From positions 1 through 32,812 of the forward strand of contig JADFOJ010000040.1 of assembly GCA_022562915.1 (NCBI GenBank): a DNA stretch of 32,812 bases, in the 5' to 3' direction. Positions 15,811 to 29,604 of this stretch are shown piece by piece (positions within the stretch are counted from its first letter, which is position 1; each line of letters begins with the position of its first letter). The stretch comes from Planctomycetota bacterium (GTDB lineage: Bacteria > Planctomycetota > Phycisphaerae > Phycisphaerales > SM1A02). The notes under the pieces were generated by a model. That model did no database searches and had not been told where the DNA came from. It was given only the letters and a program-made list of their open reading frames with translations. A program made the translations under genes and the position numbers.

Positions 15811-16871
15811 TGGCATTCACCGGGCATGCAGGTCCGCTCATCATGGGCTTCGAGACGAGCTGTGACGAAACGGCCGCGGCGGTGGTCGGGGCCGGCACGC
15901 ATGTCTACAGCAACGTCATCGCCACCCAGCACGAGTTGCACAGGCGCTACGCGGGCGTGGTTCCGGAGATCGCCAGCCGCGCCCACCTCCAGCGGATCGT
16001 ACCCGTCGCTCGCGAGGCGCTCAGGGACGCCGGCGCGAGCTTCGGGGATCTCGACGCCGTTGCGGTCGGGCACCGGCCGGGGCTGATCGGCTCGCTGCTG
16101 GTCGGCACCAGTGCCGCCAAGGCGCTGGCGTGGTCGCTGGGGCTGAAGCTGATCGGCGTCGATCACATCGTGGCCCACCTGCACGCGTGCTTTCTCGGCG
16201 ATGACCCCGCCAGGCCATGGCCGTACGCCCTGGGGCTGGTCGTCTCCGGCGGCCACACGAGCCTGTTCAGGGTGCGCGGACCGCTCGACGTCGTGGTCCT
16301 CGGCAGGACCCTCGACGACGCGGTGGGCGAGGCGTACGACAAGGCGGGGGTGATCCTCGGGCTGGACTATCCCGGCGGACCCGCGATCGACCGGCTGGCC
16401 AACGAAGGCGACGATCGCGCACACGACTTTCCGGTGGCGATGCTGGCCCGCGACAGCCTGGACTTCTCCTTCAGCGGCCTCAAGACGGCCCTTCTGTACG
16501 CGGTCTGCGGTACGCGTCTCGAACGCGACGCCTCGGTGCTCACCAGGACCCAGCGGGCGGACTTCGCGGCGTCCTTCCAGCGGGCGGCGGTGAGCGCGAT
16601 CATCGCCAAGGTCAAGCGGGCCGTGGAGCGTCTCGACGTGGGAACGCTGATCGTCGGCGGCGGCGTCAGCGCGAACTCCAGGCTTCGCGCCGAACTCGAG
16701 ACGCTCTCCCGGGAACATCGCATTGATCTGCGGCTGCCCGCCCGCGAGTACTGCGTCGACAACGCCGCGATGATCGCGGGTCTCGCCGCGGCCAGGTACG
16801 CCGCCGGCCTCTTCGACGGCTGGACGCTGTCACCGTCCACTCGCAGCGCGGTGCAGGCATGGCAACGGTGA
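15807..16871 (+). CDS. tsaD: tRNA N6-threonylcarbamoyladenosine transferase TsaD
   Basis: 354 residues. TsaD transfers the threonylcarbamoyl group to A37 of ANN-decoding tRNAs, working with TsaB and TsaE, which are not in the window. Signatures are FETSCDET (15-22), the metal-binding HIVAH (H120, H124), VSGGHTSL, the DDAVGEAYDK motif, YPGGPAID, FSGLKTA and GGGVSANSRLR. The C-terminal DNAAMIAGL includes the metal-binding Asp. Length fits the family. The start overlaps the stop of the S41 gene by 4 bp, and the next gene overlaps its end by 13 bp. Confidence 0.96.
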   Translation: MMAFTGHAGPLIMGFETSCDETAAAVVGAGTHVYSNVIATQHELHRRYAGVVPEIASRAHLQRIVPVAREALRDAGASFGDLDAVAVGHRPGLIGSLLVGTSAAKALAWSLGLKLIGVDHIVAHLHACFLGDDPARPWPYALGLVVSGGHTSLFRVRGPLDVVVLGRTLDDAVGEAYDKAGVILGLDYPGGPAIDRLANEGDDRAHDFPVAMLARDSLDFSFSGLKTALLYAVCGTRLERDASVLTRTQRADFAASFQRAAVSAIIAKVKRAVERLDVGTLIVGGGVSANSRLRAELETLSREHRIDLRLPAREYCVDNAAMIAGLAAARYAAGLFDGWTLSPSTRSAVQAWQR

Positions 16872-17386
16872 CGGTTCCCGATCCCCACCCTGCGTGTCTC
16901 GATGACGCGACGCTGGCCCGGCAGTGCCGGGTGACGTTCGGCCGGGGGTCGGGCCCCGGCGGCCAGCACCGCAACAAGGTGGAGACGGCCGTGTTCGTGA
17001 CCCACGTGCCGACGGGCGTCAAGGCCACCGCCGCGGAGCGCCGCAGCCAGGCGCAGAACCGGCATGTCGCTCAACGGCGACTCCGGACGAAGCTGGCGAT
17101 CACCGTCAGGACGACGATCCGGATGAATCGATTCCGGCCCAGCGCCCTGTGGGTTCAGCGGCGCCAAGGCAAGGCCCTGCCCGTGAACGCCCGGAACCGG
17201 GACTACCCGGCGCTGCTCGCCGAGGCGATGGACGTCGTCACGGCCATGACCTTCGACGTCGGCGGCGCCGCGGGCGTGCTCGGCGTCAGCATGAGCCAGC
17301 TCGCCAAGCTCCTGGGTCGGGAGCCCGCAGCGCTCGCCTGGGTGAACCGGGGCCGCGAGGCCCGGGGCTTGCCGAAGCTACGATGA
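16859..17386 (+). CDS. Peptide chain release factor-like protein (RF-1 domain, GGQ motif)
   Basis: 175 residues. The class I release-factor catalytic loop GSGPGGQHRNKVETAV (GGQ at 34-36) is intact, followed by a basic stretch (AAERRSQAQNRHVAQRRLR). There is no stop-codon recognition domain. The C-terminal half (YPALLAEAMDVV...LGVSMSQLAKLLGREPAALAWVNRGR) looks helix-turn-helix-like and differs from the basic tail of ArfB. Such proteins could hydrolyse peptidyl-tRNA on stalled ribosomes, but the exact substrate is not known to me. It starts inside the end of tsaD (13 bp overlap) and is followed after 4 bp by the M20 gene. Confidence 0.85.
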   Translation: MATVTVPDPHPACLDDATLARQCRVTFGRGSGPGGQHRNKVETAVFVTHVPTGVKATAAERRSQAQNRHVAQRRLRTKLAITVRTTIRMNRFRPSALWVQRRQGKALPVNARNRDYPALLAEAMDVVTAMTFDVGGAAGVLGVSMSQLAKLLGREPAALAWVNRGREARGLPKLR

Positions 17387-17390
17387 CCAC

Positions 17391-18587
17391 ATGACCGACA
17401 CCAACCAGACGCTGCGCGACCTGATCCGCGAAGAACTCTCCGACCTCGTGGCGATCCGTCACGACCTGCACGCTCACCCGGAACTCGCGTACCGGGAGCA
17501 ACGGACGAGCGGGGTCGTCCAGGAGCAACTCGCCAAGGCCGGCGTCGAGATCCGGGCGGGTCTCGCCGGCGGCACGGGCGTGCTCGGGCATCTGCCGGGC
17601 CGGCACGGCGACGCCATAGGCCTGCGGGCGGACATGGACGCGTTGCCGATCCAGGAGGCAAACGACCTGGAGTACCGCTCGACATGCGACGGCGTGATGC
17701 ACGCCTGTGGCCACGACGGCCACACCACGATTCTCATCGGCACGGCGCGGGTGCTTGCCAGGGTCGCTCGCAACGGCGGCCTGCCGCGCCCCGTGACGTT
17801 CGTGTTCCAACCGGCCGAGGAGGGCGGGGCCGGCGCCGAGAAAATGGTGCGCGACGGATGCCTGGACGGCAGGGTGCTGGGCCCGCCGGTCAAGGAGATG
17901 TTCGGCCTGCACGGCTGGCCGAGGATTCCGCTGGGCACCGTCGGGTCCAGGCCCGGCCCCATGATGGCCGCCGCCGATTCATTCGACATCACGATCACCG
18001 GCGTCGGGACCCACGCCGCCTGGCCGCACATCGGGTACGACCCGATCGTGGCCGCCTCGGCCGTGGTCGGGGCACTGCAGACCATCGCCTCCCGCAACAT
18101 CCAGGCGCTGGAGCCGGTCGTTGTCTCGGTCACACAGTTTCACGCCGGTACGACGTACAACATCATCGGGGACACCGCGACGCTCGCCGGAACGGTCCGG
18201 ACACTGTCGCCGGCCGTGCAGGACCACGCCGAACGACGTCTCACCGAGATCGCGACGTCCGTCGCGGCGGGGTACGGGTGCAGCGCCGAGGTCGACTACC
18301 ACCGCGGCTACCCCCCCACCGTCAACGACGCCGGGGCGGTCGAGACGTTCCGGTCAGTGGCCGAACAGGCGTTCGGCGCCGGCCATGTCGTGGAGATCGA
18401 GCACCCGGTCATGGGCGGCGAGGACTTCGCGTACTACGCCCGGAAAGTCCCCGCCTGCTTCTTCGTACTCGGCCTGATTCCCCCCGGCGCCGGCAACGTG
18501 CCCGATCTGCACCAGGCGCTGTTCAACTTCAACGACGACGCGATTGCCCAGGGCATCGAGATGTTCTTCAGGCAGGCGTTGCGTTAG
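17391..18587 (+). CDS. M20-family amidohydrolase (N-acyl amino acid / hippurate hydrolase type)
   Basis: 398 residues. The two-metal site is recognisable: C106, H108 and H111 in HACGHDGHT, the catalytic/metal Glu pair in PAEEGG (143-144), H174 in FGLHGWP, and the distal HPVMGGEDFAYY motif. The dimerisation (lid) domain lies in the middle (FDITITGVGTHAAWPH). Members cleave N-acyl groups from amino acids in the cytoplasm; the exact substrate cannot be read from sequence. It is the last gene of the S41-tsaD-RF-M20 run and is tail to tail with the FHA gene, with only 6 bp between stops. Confidence 0.92.
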   Translation: MTDTNQTLRDLIREELSDLVAIRHDLHAHPELAYREQRTSGVVQEQLAKAGVEIRAGLAGGTGVLGHLPGRHGDAIGLRADMDALPIQEANDLEYRSTCDGVMHACGHDGHTTILIGTARVLARVARNGGLPRPVTFVFQPAEEGGAGAEKMVRDGCLDGRVLGPPVKEMFGLHGWPRIPLGTVGSRPGPMMAAADSFDITITGVGTHAAWPHIGYDPIVAASAVVGALQTIASRNIQALEPVVVSVTQFHAGTTYNIIGDTATLAGTVRTLSPAVQDHAERRLTEIATSVAAGYGCSAEVDYHRGYPPTVNDAGAVETFRSVAEQAFGAGHVVEIEHPVMGGEDFAYYARKVPACFFVLGLIPPGAGNVPDLHQALFNFNDDAIAQGIEMFFRQALR

Positions 18588-18593
18588 CCCGGC

Positions 18594-18971
18594 CTACCTG
18601 ACGATCGTCCCCTTGTCCTGCTGGCCCCGCTGCTTGAAGTAGACCATCGCGGTGTCAAGGTCGCGGAACCGCTTCGTGCTGAAGAAGAGCTTCGTCTCAC
18701 CGATCCTGATCGTGTCGCCGTCGTGCAGCGGGCTCTCTGCGGAGACCTGGCGGCCGTTGACGAACACGCCGTTGGCGCTGTGCAGGTCCGAGGCGTAGTA
18801 GGTCCGGCTCTCCGGTTCGCCCCTGGAGGTGATCCGCATGTGCCGGCGCGAGATCATCTCGTCCACGATCTGAATGTCGCACGTGTCGTCGCGCCCGATG
18901 ACGACGGCATCCGTCTCCAGCCGGTAGTAGCCCCCCCGGTCTCTTCCTGCCACCACGAGAATCGTGCCCAT
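18594..18971 (-). CDS. FHA-domain protein
   Basis: 125 residues from the ATG at 18971, chosen for the GGAGG about nine bases upstream and because the FHA fold starts immediately (MGTILVVAG). FHA signatures are VVIGRDDTCDIQI, the phosphothreonine-contacting SRRHMRI and the SANGVFVNGRQV loop. FHA domains bind phosphothreonine peptides, usually products of Hanks-type Ser/Thr kinases. A short helical tail ends the protein. It is divergent from the ribosomal protein operon across 177 bp. No kinase gene is visible nearby. Confidence 0.88.
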   Translation of the reverse strand: MGTILVVAGRDRGGYYRLETDAVVIGRDDTCDIQIVDEMISRRHMRITSRGEPESRTYYASDLHSANGVFVNGRQVSAESPLHDGDTIRIGETKLFFSTKRFRDLDTAMVYFKQRGQQDKGTIVR

Positions 18972-19034
18972 GCCGAAGCCTCCAGGATCCTGACCGGATC
19001 CATATCTTGACGCGCGAAGCGTGCTTGGCAAGCC

Positions 19035-19062
19035 TTGCCCGGCCAACGTCTCCTGCTATACT
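19035..19062 (+). promoter_or_regulatory. Probable sigma-70 promoter with extended -10 for rplK operon
   Basis: TTGCCC (19035-19040), a 16-base spacer and TATACT (19057-19062), preceded by TG one base upstream (extended -10). It lies 87 bases before the rplK start, in the only gap ahead of the operon. Confidence 0.5.
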
Positions 19063-19096
19063 CCCCGACCCCCCCCGCAAACCCAAACCGTCTGGA

Positions 19097-19132
19097 CCAC
19101 TGCGGCCCCGGAGTTCACCGGGACGGCGGTGG
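19097..19132 (+). promoter_or_regulatory. Two-tier hairpin in the rplK leader
   Basis: An outer stem CCACTGC/GCGGTGG (one T-G wobble) encloses an inner stem CCCGG/CCGGG with a six-base loop. It ends five bases before the ribosome-binding site TAGGAGG (19137-19143). Position fits the L1-binding leader known upstream of rplK in other bacteria, but I could not match the L1 site residue by residue. Confidence 0.35.
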
Positions 19133-19148
19133 GAGGTAGGAGGTTCAC

Positions 19149-19577
19149 TTGGCGAAGCGCCTCGAGAAACAGTTCAAAGTCCTCGCGCCCGGCGGGCAGG
19201 CCACCCCGGCGCCCCCGCTGGGCCCGGCCCTCGGTGCCGCCGGGATCAACCCCGGCCAGTTCGTCCAGCAGTTCAACGAGCGGACCAAGGACCTCAACGG
19301 CAAGGTCGTCGGCTGCGTCATCCGGGTCTACCACGACCGGTCCTTCGATTTCCAGATCAAGTCATCGCCGGCATCGGTGCTCATCAAGGAGGCAGCGGGC
19401 GTTGAGAAGGGCTCCGGGACCCCCAATTCCGAGAAGGTCGGCCATATCAAGCTCGAGCAGGTCAGGGCAATCGCCCAGGAAAAGCTTTCCGATCTGAACG
19501 CCGCGAACGTGGAGGCGGCAATGAAGACCATCGAGGGCACGGCCCGCTCCATGGGCATCACGGTGGAGGAGGCGTAG
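19149..19577 (+). CDS. rplK: 50S ribosomal protein L11
   Basis: 142 residues, full length. The conserved N-terminal domain GGQATPAPPLGPALGAAGIN is followed by the RNA-binding C-terminal domain (GSGTPNSEKVGHI...MGITVEEA). L11 forms the stalk base and contacts elongation factors. It starts with TTG at 19149 with TAGGAGG just upstream. It is the first gene of the operon; secE and nusG, which usually precede it, are absent, and an FHA gene lies divergently instead. Confidence 0.97.
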   Translation: MAKRLEKQFKVLAPGGQATPAPPLGPALGAAGINPGQFVQQFNERTKDLNGKVVGCVIRVYHDRSFDFQIKSSPASVLIKEAAGVEKGSGTPNSEKVGHIKLEQVRAIAQEKLSDLNAANVEAAMKTIEGTARSMGITVEEA

Positions 19578-19579
19578 CC

Positions 19580-20266
19580 ATGCCGAAGCTCTCAAAGCGG
19601 GCTGCGGCCAACGGGCAGATCGCCGAGAAGCTGGCGGACGGCCCCCGGCCGATCGAGGCGGCGGTCAAGGCCGTGAAGTCGTTCAAGGGCCCGCGGTTCG
19701 ACCAGAGCATCGAGGTGGTCGTGCATCTGGGCATCGACCCCCGCCAGGCGGACCAGCAACTCCGCGGCTCGATCACGATGCCCAACGGCATCGGCAGGAC
19801 GGCCCGCGTGGTGTGCTTCTGCAACCCGGACCTCGTCAAGGAAGCGAGCGAGGCCGGCGCCGTCGAAGCCGGCGGCGAGGACCTTATCGAGAAGATCCAG
19901 GGCGGCTGGATGGACTTCGACGTCGCCATCGCAGCCCCGGACATGATGCGGCTGGTCAGCAAGCTGGGGCGCACGCTGGGCCCCAAGGGCCTCATGCCCT
20001 CACCCAAGACGGGCACCGTCACCCCCCAGGTGGCCACCGCGGTGAAGGAGTTCGCGGCGGGCAAAGCGGAATACCGCAACGACGACGGGGGCAACATTCA
20101 TTGCCTCGTGGGGAAGATGAGCTTTCCGGACAAGGACATTGTCGAGAACTTCGAGCACTTCATGGCCACGATAGAACGGATCCGCCCTGCGGCGACGAAG
20201 GGCCAGTACGTCAAGAAGTGCGTCATCAGCGGAACCATGACGCCCGGCGTGCAGGTGATGGTGTGA
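19580..20266 (+). CDS. rplA: 50S ribosomal protein L1
   Basis: 228 residues, full length. The L1 signature is seen in FDVAIAAPDMMRLVSKLGRTLGPKGLMPSPKTGTV, with the C-terminal GNIHCLVGKMSF and VKKCVISGTMTPGVQV. L1 binds 23S rRNA at the L1 stalk and, in well-studied bacteria, represses its own operon. It starts 2 bp after rplK; the GGAGG ribosome site is inside the end of rplK. Confidence 0.97.
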   Translation: MPKLSKRAAANGQIAEKLADGPRPIEAAVKAVKSFKGPRFDQSIEVVVHLGIDPRQADQQLRGSITMPNGIGRTARVVCFCNPDLVKEASEAGAVEAGGEDLIEKIQGGWMDFDVAIAAPDMMRLVSKLGRTLGPKGLMPSPKTGTVTPQVATAVKEFAAGKAEYRNDDGGNIHCLVGKMSFPDKDIVENFEHFMATIERIRPAATKGQYVKKCVISGTMTPGVQVMV

Positions 20267-20269
20267 CCC

Positions 20270-20803
20270 ATGAGTAAACCCGTCAAGGACATGATCCTCG
20301 CGGATTACAAGCGGCGATTCCGGGACGTCCAGGACGCCCTGTTGATCGACATCCGGGGGATCAACGCCAACGACAACAACGCCCTTCGCCTGGGTCTGGC
20401 GGAAAAGGACATCCGGATCACCGTGGTCAAGAACAGCCTTGCCTGCAAGGCGTTCGCCGGCACCGGCCTCGAACCGCTGTCCAGTGCATTGCAGGGCCCC
20501 TCGGCGATCGCGTGGGGGGCCGAATCGGTCGTGGACGTGGCCCGCGAACTGGTGGAATGGGCGAGGAAGGTCGGCGAGCTCGATCTCAAGGCGGCGGTCC
20601 TGGACGGTGAGCTCTACGAGGGTGAGGCCGGCGTCAAGCAACTGAGCGCCTTGCCGACCAGGGCCGAGGCGCAGGCCAGGATCGTCCAGCTGGTGCTCTC
20701 GCCAGGCGCCGCCGTCGTGGGCGCGGCCCTCGCGCCGGGAGCCCGGATCCTCGGCATCATCAAGGAAATCCAGGACCGCCTGGAAAAGACTCAAGACTCA
20801 TGA
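20270..20803 (+). CDS. rplJ: 50S ribosomal protein L10
   Basis: 177 residues, full length. The typical start (KDMILADYKRRFRDVQDALLIDIRGI), the rRNA-binding part (IRITVVKNSLACKAF) and GPSAIAWG are present, with the C-terminal helix that docks L7/L12 dimers. Only 3 bp separate it from rplA, so a separate leader for the L10-L12 autoregulatory site has no room between the genes; any such site would have to lie within rplA. Confidence 0.97.
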   Translation: MSKPVKDMILADYKRRFRDVQDALLIDIRGINANDNNALRLGLAEKDIRITVVKNSLACKAFAGTGLEPLSSALQGPSAIAWGAESVVDVARELVEWARKVGELDLKAAVLDGELYEGEAGVKQLSALPTRAEAQARIVQLVLSPGAAVVGAALAPGARILGIIKEIQDRLEKTQDS

Positions 20804-20823
20804 CTTTGGGAGCGTGAATTCAC

Positions 20824-21228
20824 ATGGCAGACGAAGCAACCACAACCTTCGAAGCGAAGATCTCCAAGCTCGGCGACGACATCGCCGTGCTGACGCTGAA
20901 AGAAGCCGTCAACCTCGCTGACTACATGAAGGTGACGTACGACATCGAGCCGGCCGCCGCTGGGGCGGTCATGGTGGCGGGCCCCGGCGGCGGTGAGGCC
21001 GCCGAGGACGAGGAGCAGATCGAGTTCGACGTCGTCCTGGAGGCGATCGGCGACCGGAAGATCCAGGTCATCAAGGCCGTCCGTGAGGCGACCGGCCTGG
21101 GCCTCAAGGAGGCAAAGGCCGTCGTGGACGGTACCCCGAACGCCGTTCGCGAGAAGATCTCCAAGGACGAGGCCGATGCCCTCAAGATCGCCCTCGAGGA
21201 GGCCGGGGCAACGGCAGTGATCAAGTAA
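20824..21228 (+). CDS. rplL: 50S ribosomal protein L7/L12
   Basis: 134 residues. The N-terminal dimerisation helices ([25 protein letters not shown]) join a short Ala/Gly hinge ([13 protein letters not shown]) and the factor-binding C-terminal domain ([21 protein letters not shown]...[12 protein letters not shown]). It forms the ribosomal stalk that recruits elongation factors. It starts 20 bp after rplJ. Confidence 0.97.
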   Translation: MADEATTTFEAKISKLGDDIAVLTLKEAVNLADYMKVTYDIEPAAAGAVMVAGPGGGEAAEDEEQIEFDVVLEAIGDRKIQVIKAVREATGLGLKEAKAVVDGTPNAVREKISKDEADALKIALEEAGATAVIK

Positions 21229-21265
21229 AACGGTGGGAATTCGGGGTATTTACCTTGCGGCGACA

Positions 21266-21301
21266 TTGTATTTGTGTTAGGGCCCCGGTAAGATACGGGG
21301 C
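21266..21301 (+). promoter_or_regulatory. rplL-rpoB intergenic: weak promoter-like boxes and a GC hairpin
   Basis: TTGTAT (21266-21271), 17 bases, then TAAGAT (21289-21294) resembles a weak sigma-70 promoter. Overlapping it, GCCCCG (21282-21287) and CGGGGC (21296-21301) form a 6 bp hairpin with an 8-base loop and no T-run. This gap holds an attenuator in E. coli; a similar role here is inference only. The rest of the 169 bp gap shows nothing else. Confidence 0.25.
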
Positions 21302-21397
21302 TTGGATCGGCGGCTCCCACGGTACCTGACCAATTGATCTTTCCACCAAGACTGCGGACGGCGGCAGGCTCAGCGTGTCGGCTCTCGAGGTGACTTC

Positions 21398-25192
<3,795 letters not shown>

Positions 25193-25198
25193 CCCGTG

Positions 25199-28100
25199 AT
25201 GGCTATTACCATGAATGACAACGTCTATGACCGGGTAAACGACTACGGCTCCGTCAAGATCAGCCTGGCCAGCCCCAACGACATCCGGAGCTGGAGCTTC
25301 GGCGAGGTGAAGAAGCCGGAGACCATCAATTACCGAACGTACCGTCCGGAAAAGGACGGCCTGTTCTGCGAGCGGATCTTCGGCCCGGAGCGCGACTACG
25401 AGTGCGCCTGCGGCAAGTACAAGGGCACGAAGTACAAGGGCATCATCTGCGATCGCTGCGGGGTCAAGGTCACCCACAGCCGCGTCCGCCGCAAGCGGAT
25501 GGGGCACATCAACCTCGCCGCCCCGATCATGCACATCTGGTTCTTCAAGGCGCTGCCCAGCCGGCTGGGCACGCTTCTGGCCATGAAGACCAGCGACCTG
25601 GAGAAGGTCATCTACTTCCAGGACTACGCGGTCACCGACCCCGGCTCGACCGACATGGAGGTCAAGACGGTCCTCACCGAGGACGACTACCGGGCCGCCC
25701 TGGAGAAGTACGGCAGCTCCGCGTTCCGCGCGCCGATGGGCGCCGAAGCGGTCCGCGAACTGCTGGACCAGCTCGACCTCGACGCCGTCTCCGAGCAGCT
25801 CCGCGAGGACCTCAACAACACCCGCAGCAAGCAGAAGATCAAGGACATCTCCAAGCGGCTGAAGCTCGTCGAGCAGATCCGTCACAGCGAGAACGACCCG
25901 GCGTGGATGGTCATGGACGTGATCCCGGTGATCCCGCCGGACTTGCGCCCGCTGGTCCTGCTGGAGAGCGGCAACTTCGCCACCAGCGACCTGAACGATC
26001 TCTACCGGCGGATCATCAACCGGAACAATCGCCTCAAGAAGCTCATGGACCTCAACGCCCCCGAGGTCATTATCCGCAACGAGAAACGGATGCTTCAGCA
26101 GGCGGTCGATGCGCTGTTCGACAACGGCCGGTGCAGGCGGCCGGTGCTCGGCTCGTCCAACCGCGCGTTGAAATCGCTGACGGACATGATCAAGGGCAAG
26201 CAGGGGCGCTTCCGCGAGAACCTGCTCGGCAAGCGCGTCGACTATTCGGCCCGCTCGGTGATCGTCGTCGGACCGGAACTGAGCCTGCACCAGTGCGGGC
26301 TTCCCAAGAAGATCGCGCTGGAGCTGTACCAGCCGTTCATCATCCGGAAGCTCAAGGAGCACGGCCTCGCCGACACCATCAAGAGCGCCAAGAGAATGCT
26401 CGAACGGCGCGATCCGGAGGTCTGGGACATCCTCGAGCAGGTGATCTACCAGCACCCGGTCCTGCTGAACCGGGCGCCGACGCTGCACCGCATGGGCATC
26501 CAGGCGTTCGAGCCGGTGCTCGTCGAGGGCAACGCGATCACGATCCACCCGCTGGTGTGCACGGGCTACAACGCCGACTTCGACGGCGACCAGATGGCGG
26601 TGCACCTGCCGCTCTCCGTCGAGGCCCAGGCAGAGGCACACGTGCTCATGCTCGCGACGCACAACATCTTCTCGCCGGCGAACGGTTCCCCGATCGTCTC
26701 GCCGAGTCAGGACATCGTCATGGGCGTCTACTTCCTGACGGTCATGCGCGACCAGGAGAACCTCCCCGAAGAGAAGCTGCACCGTTTCAAGGACCCCCAC
26801 GAGGCGATCCTGGCGTACGACCTGGGGGAGATCGAGCTCCAGGAGCCGATCGTGGTACGGCTGCGCCGCTTCAGCGAAGTGATCAACGAGCAGACCGGCC
26901 CGCCGGACAAGGCCCCCGCGCACCATCGGATCAGGACCACGGTGGGACGCGTTCTGTTTGCCGACATCCTCGCCGACGGCATGCCGTACTACAACTGCTC
27001 CCTGGGCGTCAAGGGCTGCAGCAGGGTGATCGACGATACGTACACCCGGCTCGGCCGGCCGGAGACCCTTGCCGCGCTGGACGCGATGAAGTCGCTGGGC
27101 TTCAAGGTCTCGACAATGTCCGGCCTCTCCATCGGCATCACCGACATCAGGATTCCCGCCGACAAGACCGAACTGATCGCCGCGACCCAGAAGAAGGTCG
27201 ATCGCGTCGAGAAGAACTACAACGCCGGTGCGATCACCGAGCGCGAGCGGCACAACCAGTTGCTGGACCTGTGGGCTCACTGCCGCGAACAGGTCACCAA
27301 GAGCCTCATCAAGACGCTCGAACTCGATCGCCGCGACCCGGCGACGCACAAGGAGCTTCCGATCGACTCGACCGAGGGCGAGCTGCACCTCAACCCGGTC
27401 TACCTGATGTCCACGTCGGGGGCCCGCGGCAACATCAGCCAGATGCAGCAGCTCGCCGGAATGCGCGGCCTGATGGCCAAACCCTCCGGGGAGATCATCG
27501 AGACGCCCATCCGCGCCAACTTCCGCGAGGGCCTCAACGTCCTGGAGTACTTCTCCTCCACGCACGGCGCCCGCAAGGGCCTCGCCGACACCGCGCTCAA
27601 GACCGCCGACTCCGGGTACCTCACCCGCAAGCTGTACGACGTGGCACAGTCGGTGGTGGTCATCGAGCGTGACTGCGGCACGACGCGCGGCATCACCAAG
27701 CGAGCCGTCTACAAGGGTGAAGAAGTGGACGTGCCGCTGCGCGTGATCGTCATCGGGCGGACGAGCCTGCACAACATCATCAATCCGATCACCGACGAGA
27801 TGATCGTCCGCCACAACCAGCTGATCACGCCCGAGATCGCCAAGAAGATCGAGGACCTCGGGATCGATTCCGTACAGGTTCGCAGCGCCCTCACCTGCGA
27901 GACGTCGCGAGGCATCTGCGCGTACTGCTACGGCACCGACATGTCCACCGCCCAACTCGTCGAGGAAGGGCTCGCGGTCGGAACGATCGCGGCGCAGTCG
28001 ATCGGCGAGCCGGGTACGCAACTGACGATGCGCACGTTCCACACCGGCGGCATCGCGTCGCGCGGGCTCGTGGAGAACAGCTACCGGGCCAACTACTCCG

Positions 28101-29602
28101 GCCGCGTCGAGCTCCGCGAGTGCAGCGAGACCGAGGTCGAGTTCGAAAGCGGCATGGTCCTCACGTCGCTCAAGCGCAACGGCGAGATCGCCGTGCTCGA
28201 CGACAAGGGACGCGAGCTGGAGAAATACAAGGTTCCGTACGGCGCGACGCTCAACTTCCCCGCGGGCACCATGATTCGCAAGGGCCAGGTCCTCGTCGAG
28301 TGGGACCCGCACCGAACGCCGATTCTCGCGGAGAAAACGGGCATCGTCCGGTTCAAGGACATCGAGGTCGGCGAGACGGTCCGGGAGGACCAGGCCAAGG
28401 CGGGCCGCGTCCGCGAGCTGATCGTCATCGAGCACACCGGGGAGAAGCACCCGCAGATCATCATCGAGGATGCCGAGGGCGCGATCCTCGACTTCCACCA
28501 CCTGCCGGCCAAGGCGCGGCTGGAGGTGGAGGAGGGCCAGCCCATCAAGGTCGGCCAGATGCTCGCCCGCCAGCCCAAGGAGGTTGCCGGGTCGGCGGAC
28601 ATCGTCGGCGGCCTGCCACGCGTCACGGAGGTTTTCGAGGCGCGAATCCCGAAGGACCCGGCCGTCATGGCCGAGATCTCCGGCGCCATCGAGCTCTACT
28701 CCGACAAGCGCAAGGGCAAGATGACCATCCGCATCACCCCGGAGGGGGCTGATCACATCGATCACCACGTCCCGCAGGCCAAGCACCTGCTCGTGCACAC
28801 CGGCGACTACATCCAGGCGGGCGATCCCCTCACCGAGGGACCGTTGATCCCGCACGACATTCTCGACATCAAGGGCAAGGAGGACCTCTACGTCTACATG
28901 CTGGAGGAAGTCCAGAACGTCTACCGCGCGCAGGGCGTGCCCCTGAGCGACAAGCACATCGAGGTCATTCTCCGGCAGATGCTCTCCAAGGTCCGTGTCC
29001 TGTCGCCCGGTGACGCCGACCTTCTGCCCAACGAGGTCGTCGACAAGTTCCACTTCCGGGACCGGAACAACGCGATCGCCGGCTGCGTCCGGATCACCGA
29101 CCCCGGCGACACCACCCTCGCACTGGACGCGCTGGTCGACAAGGATGTCTTCAAGGAGGCCAATACCGTGGCCGAGGCCGAGGGCAAGGCGCCTGCCAAG
29201 GCCAGGAAGGCAAAGCCCGGTGCCGCCAAGACACTGCTGCTGGGTATCACCAAGGCCTCTCTCCAGGCCGAGAGCTTCCTGTCGGGCGCGTCCTTCCAGG
29301 AGACGACCAAGGTGCTCACGGAGGCGGCCCTGCGGAGTGCCGTGGACCACCTCGTGGGCCTCAAGGAAAACGTCCTGCTGGGCCACCTGATCCCCGCCGG
29401 CACCGGCTTCGCGCCGTACCAGGAGATGCGGGTCGCAAAGCTGGTCGAGCCGCCCGTCTCCGACGCGGAGAAGGAGCAGCGCCTGCTCAGCGAGGCCGCC
29501 GAGACCGCCGAGGCGCTGGGGGCCGAACGGGCACCGACCACGCTGGTCGAGGTCATGGCCCAGTCCGACACCCCCGCCGAGACACCCGTGGTGGATTCAT
29601 AG
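25199..29602 (+). CDS. rpoC: DNA-directed RNA polymerase subunit beta'
   Basis: 1467 residues from the ATG at 25199 (a GTG at 25196 and an ATG at 25211 are alternatives; no clear ribosome site decides). The N-terminal zinc finger [20 protein letters not shown], the Mg-binding NADFDGDQM (Asp 460, 462, 464), the second zinc site ([13 protein letters not shown]) and the trigger-loop region ([16 protein letters not shown]) are all present. The C-terminus has an acidic, Ala-rich tail. It is the last gene of the operon; rpsL-rpsG do not follow. Confidence 0.98.
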   Translation: MAITMNDNVYDRVNDYGSVKISLASPNDIRSWSFGEVKKPETINYRTYRPEKDGLFCERIFGPERDYECACGKYKGTKYKGIICDRCGVKVTHSRVRRKRMGHINLAAPIMHIWFFKALPSRLGTLLAMKTSDLEKVIYFQDYAVTDPGSTDMEVKTVLTEDDYRAALEKYGSSAFRAPMGAEAVRELLDQLDLDAVSEQLREDLNNTRSKQKIKDISKRLKLVEQIRHSENDPAWMVMDVIPVIPPDLRPLVLLESGNFATSDLNDLYRRIINRNNRLKKLMDLNAPEVIIRNEKRMLQQAVDALFDNGRCRRPVLGSSNRALKSLTDMIKGKQGRFRENLLGKRVDYSARSVIVVGPELSLHQCGLPKKIALELYQPFIIRKLKEHGLADTIKSAKRMLERRDPEVWDILEQVIYQHPVLLNRAPTLHRMGIQAFEPVLVEGNAITIHPLVCTGYNADFDGDQMAVHLPLSVEAQAEAHVLMLATHNIFSPANGSPIVSPSQDIVMGVYFLTVMRDQENLPEEKLHRFKDPHEAILAYDLGEIELQEPIVVRLRRFSEVINEQTGPPDKAPAHHRIRTTVGRVLFADILADGMPYYNCSLGVKGCSRVIDDTYTRLGRPETLAALDAMKSLGFKVSTMSGLSIGITDIRIPADKTELIAATQKKVDRVEKNYNAGAITERERHNQLLDLWAHCREQVTKSLIKTLELDRRDPATHKELPIDSTEGELHLNPVYLMSTSGARGNISQMQQLAGMRGLMAKPSGEIIETPIRANFREGLNVLEYFSSTHGARKGLADTALKTADSGYLTRKLYDVAQSVVVIERDCGTTRGITKRAVYKGEEVDVPLRVIVIGRTSLHNIINPITDEMIVRHNQLITPEIAKKIEDLGIDSVQVRSALTCETSRGICAYCYGTDMSTAQLVEEGLAVGTIAAQSIGEPGTQLTMRTFHTGGIASRGLVENSYRANYSGRVELRECSETEVEFESGMVLTSLKRNGEIAVLDDKGRELEKYKVPYGATLNFPAGTMIRKGQVLVEWDPHRTPILAEKTGIVRFKDIEVGETVREDQAKAGRVRELIVIEHTGEKHPQIIIEDAEGAILDFHHLPAKARLEVEEGQPIKVGQMLARQPKEVAGSADIVGGLPRVTEVFEARIPKDPAVMAEISGAIELYSDKRKGKMTIRITPEGADHIDHHVPQAKHLLVHTGDYIQAGDPLTEGPLIPHDILDIKGKEDLYVYMLEEVQNVYRAQGVPLSDKHIEVILRQMLSKVRVLSPGDADLLPNEVVDKFHFRDRNNAIAGCVRITDPGDTTLALDALVDKDVFKEANTVAEAEGKAPAKARKAKPGAAKTLLLGITKASLQAESFLSGASFQETTKVLTEAALRSAVDHLVGLKENVLLGHLIPAGTGFAPYQEMRVAKLVEPPVSDAEKEQRLLSEAAETAEALGAERAPTTLVEVMAQSDTPAETPVVDS

Positions 29603-29604
29603 GG

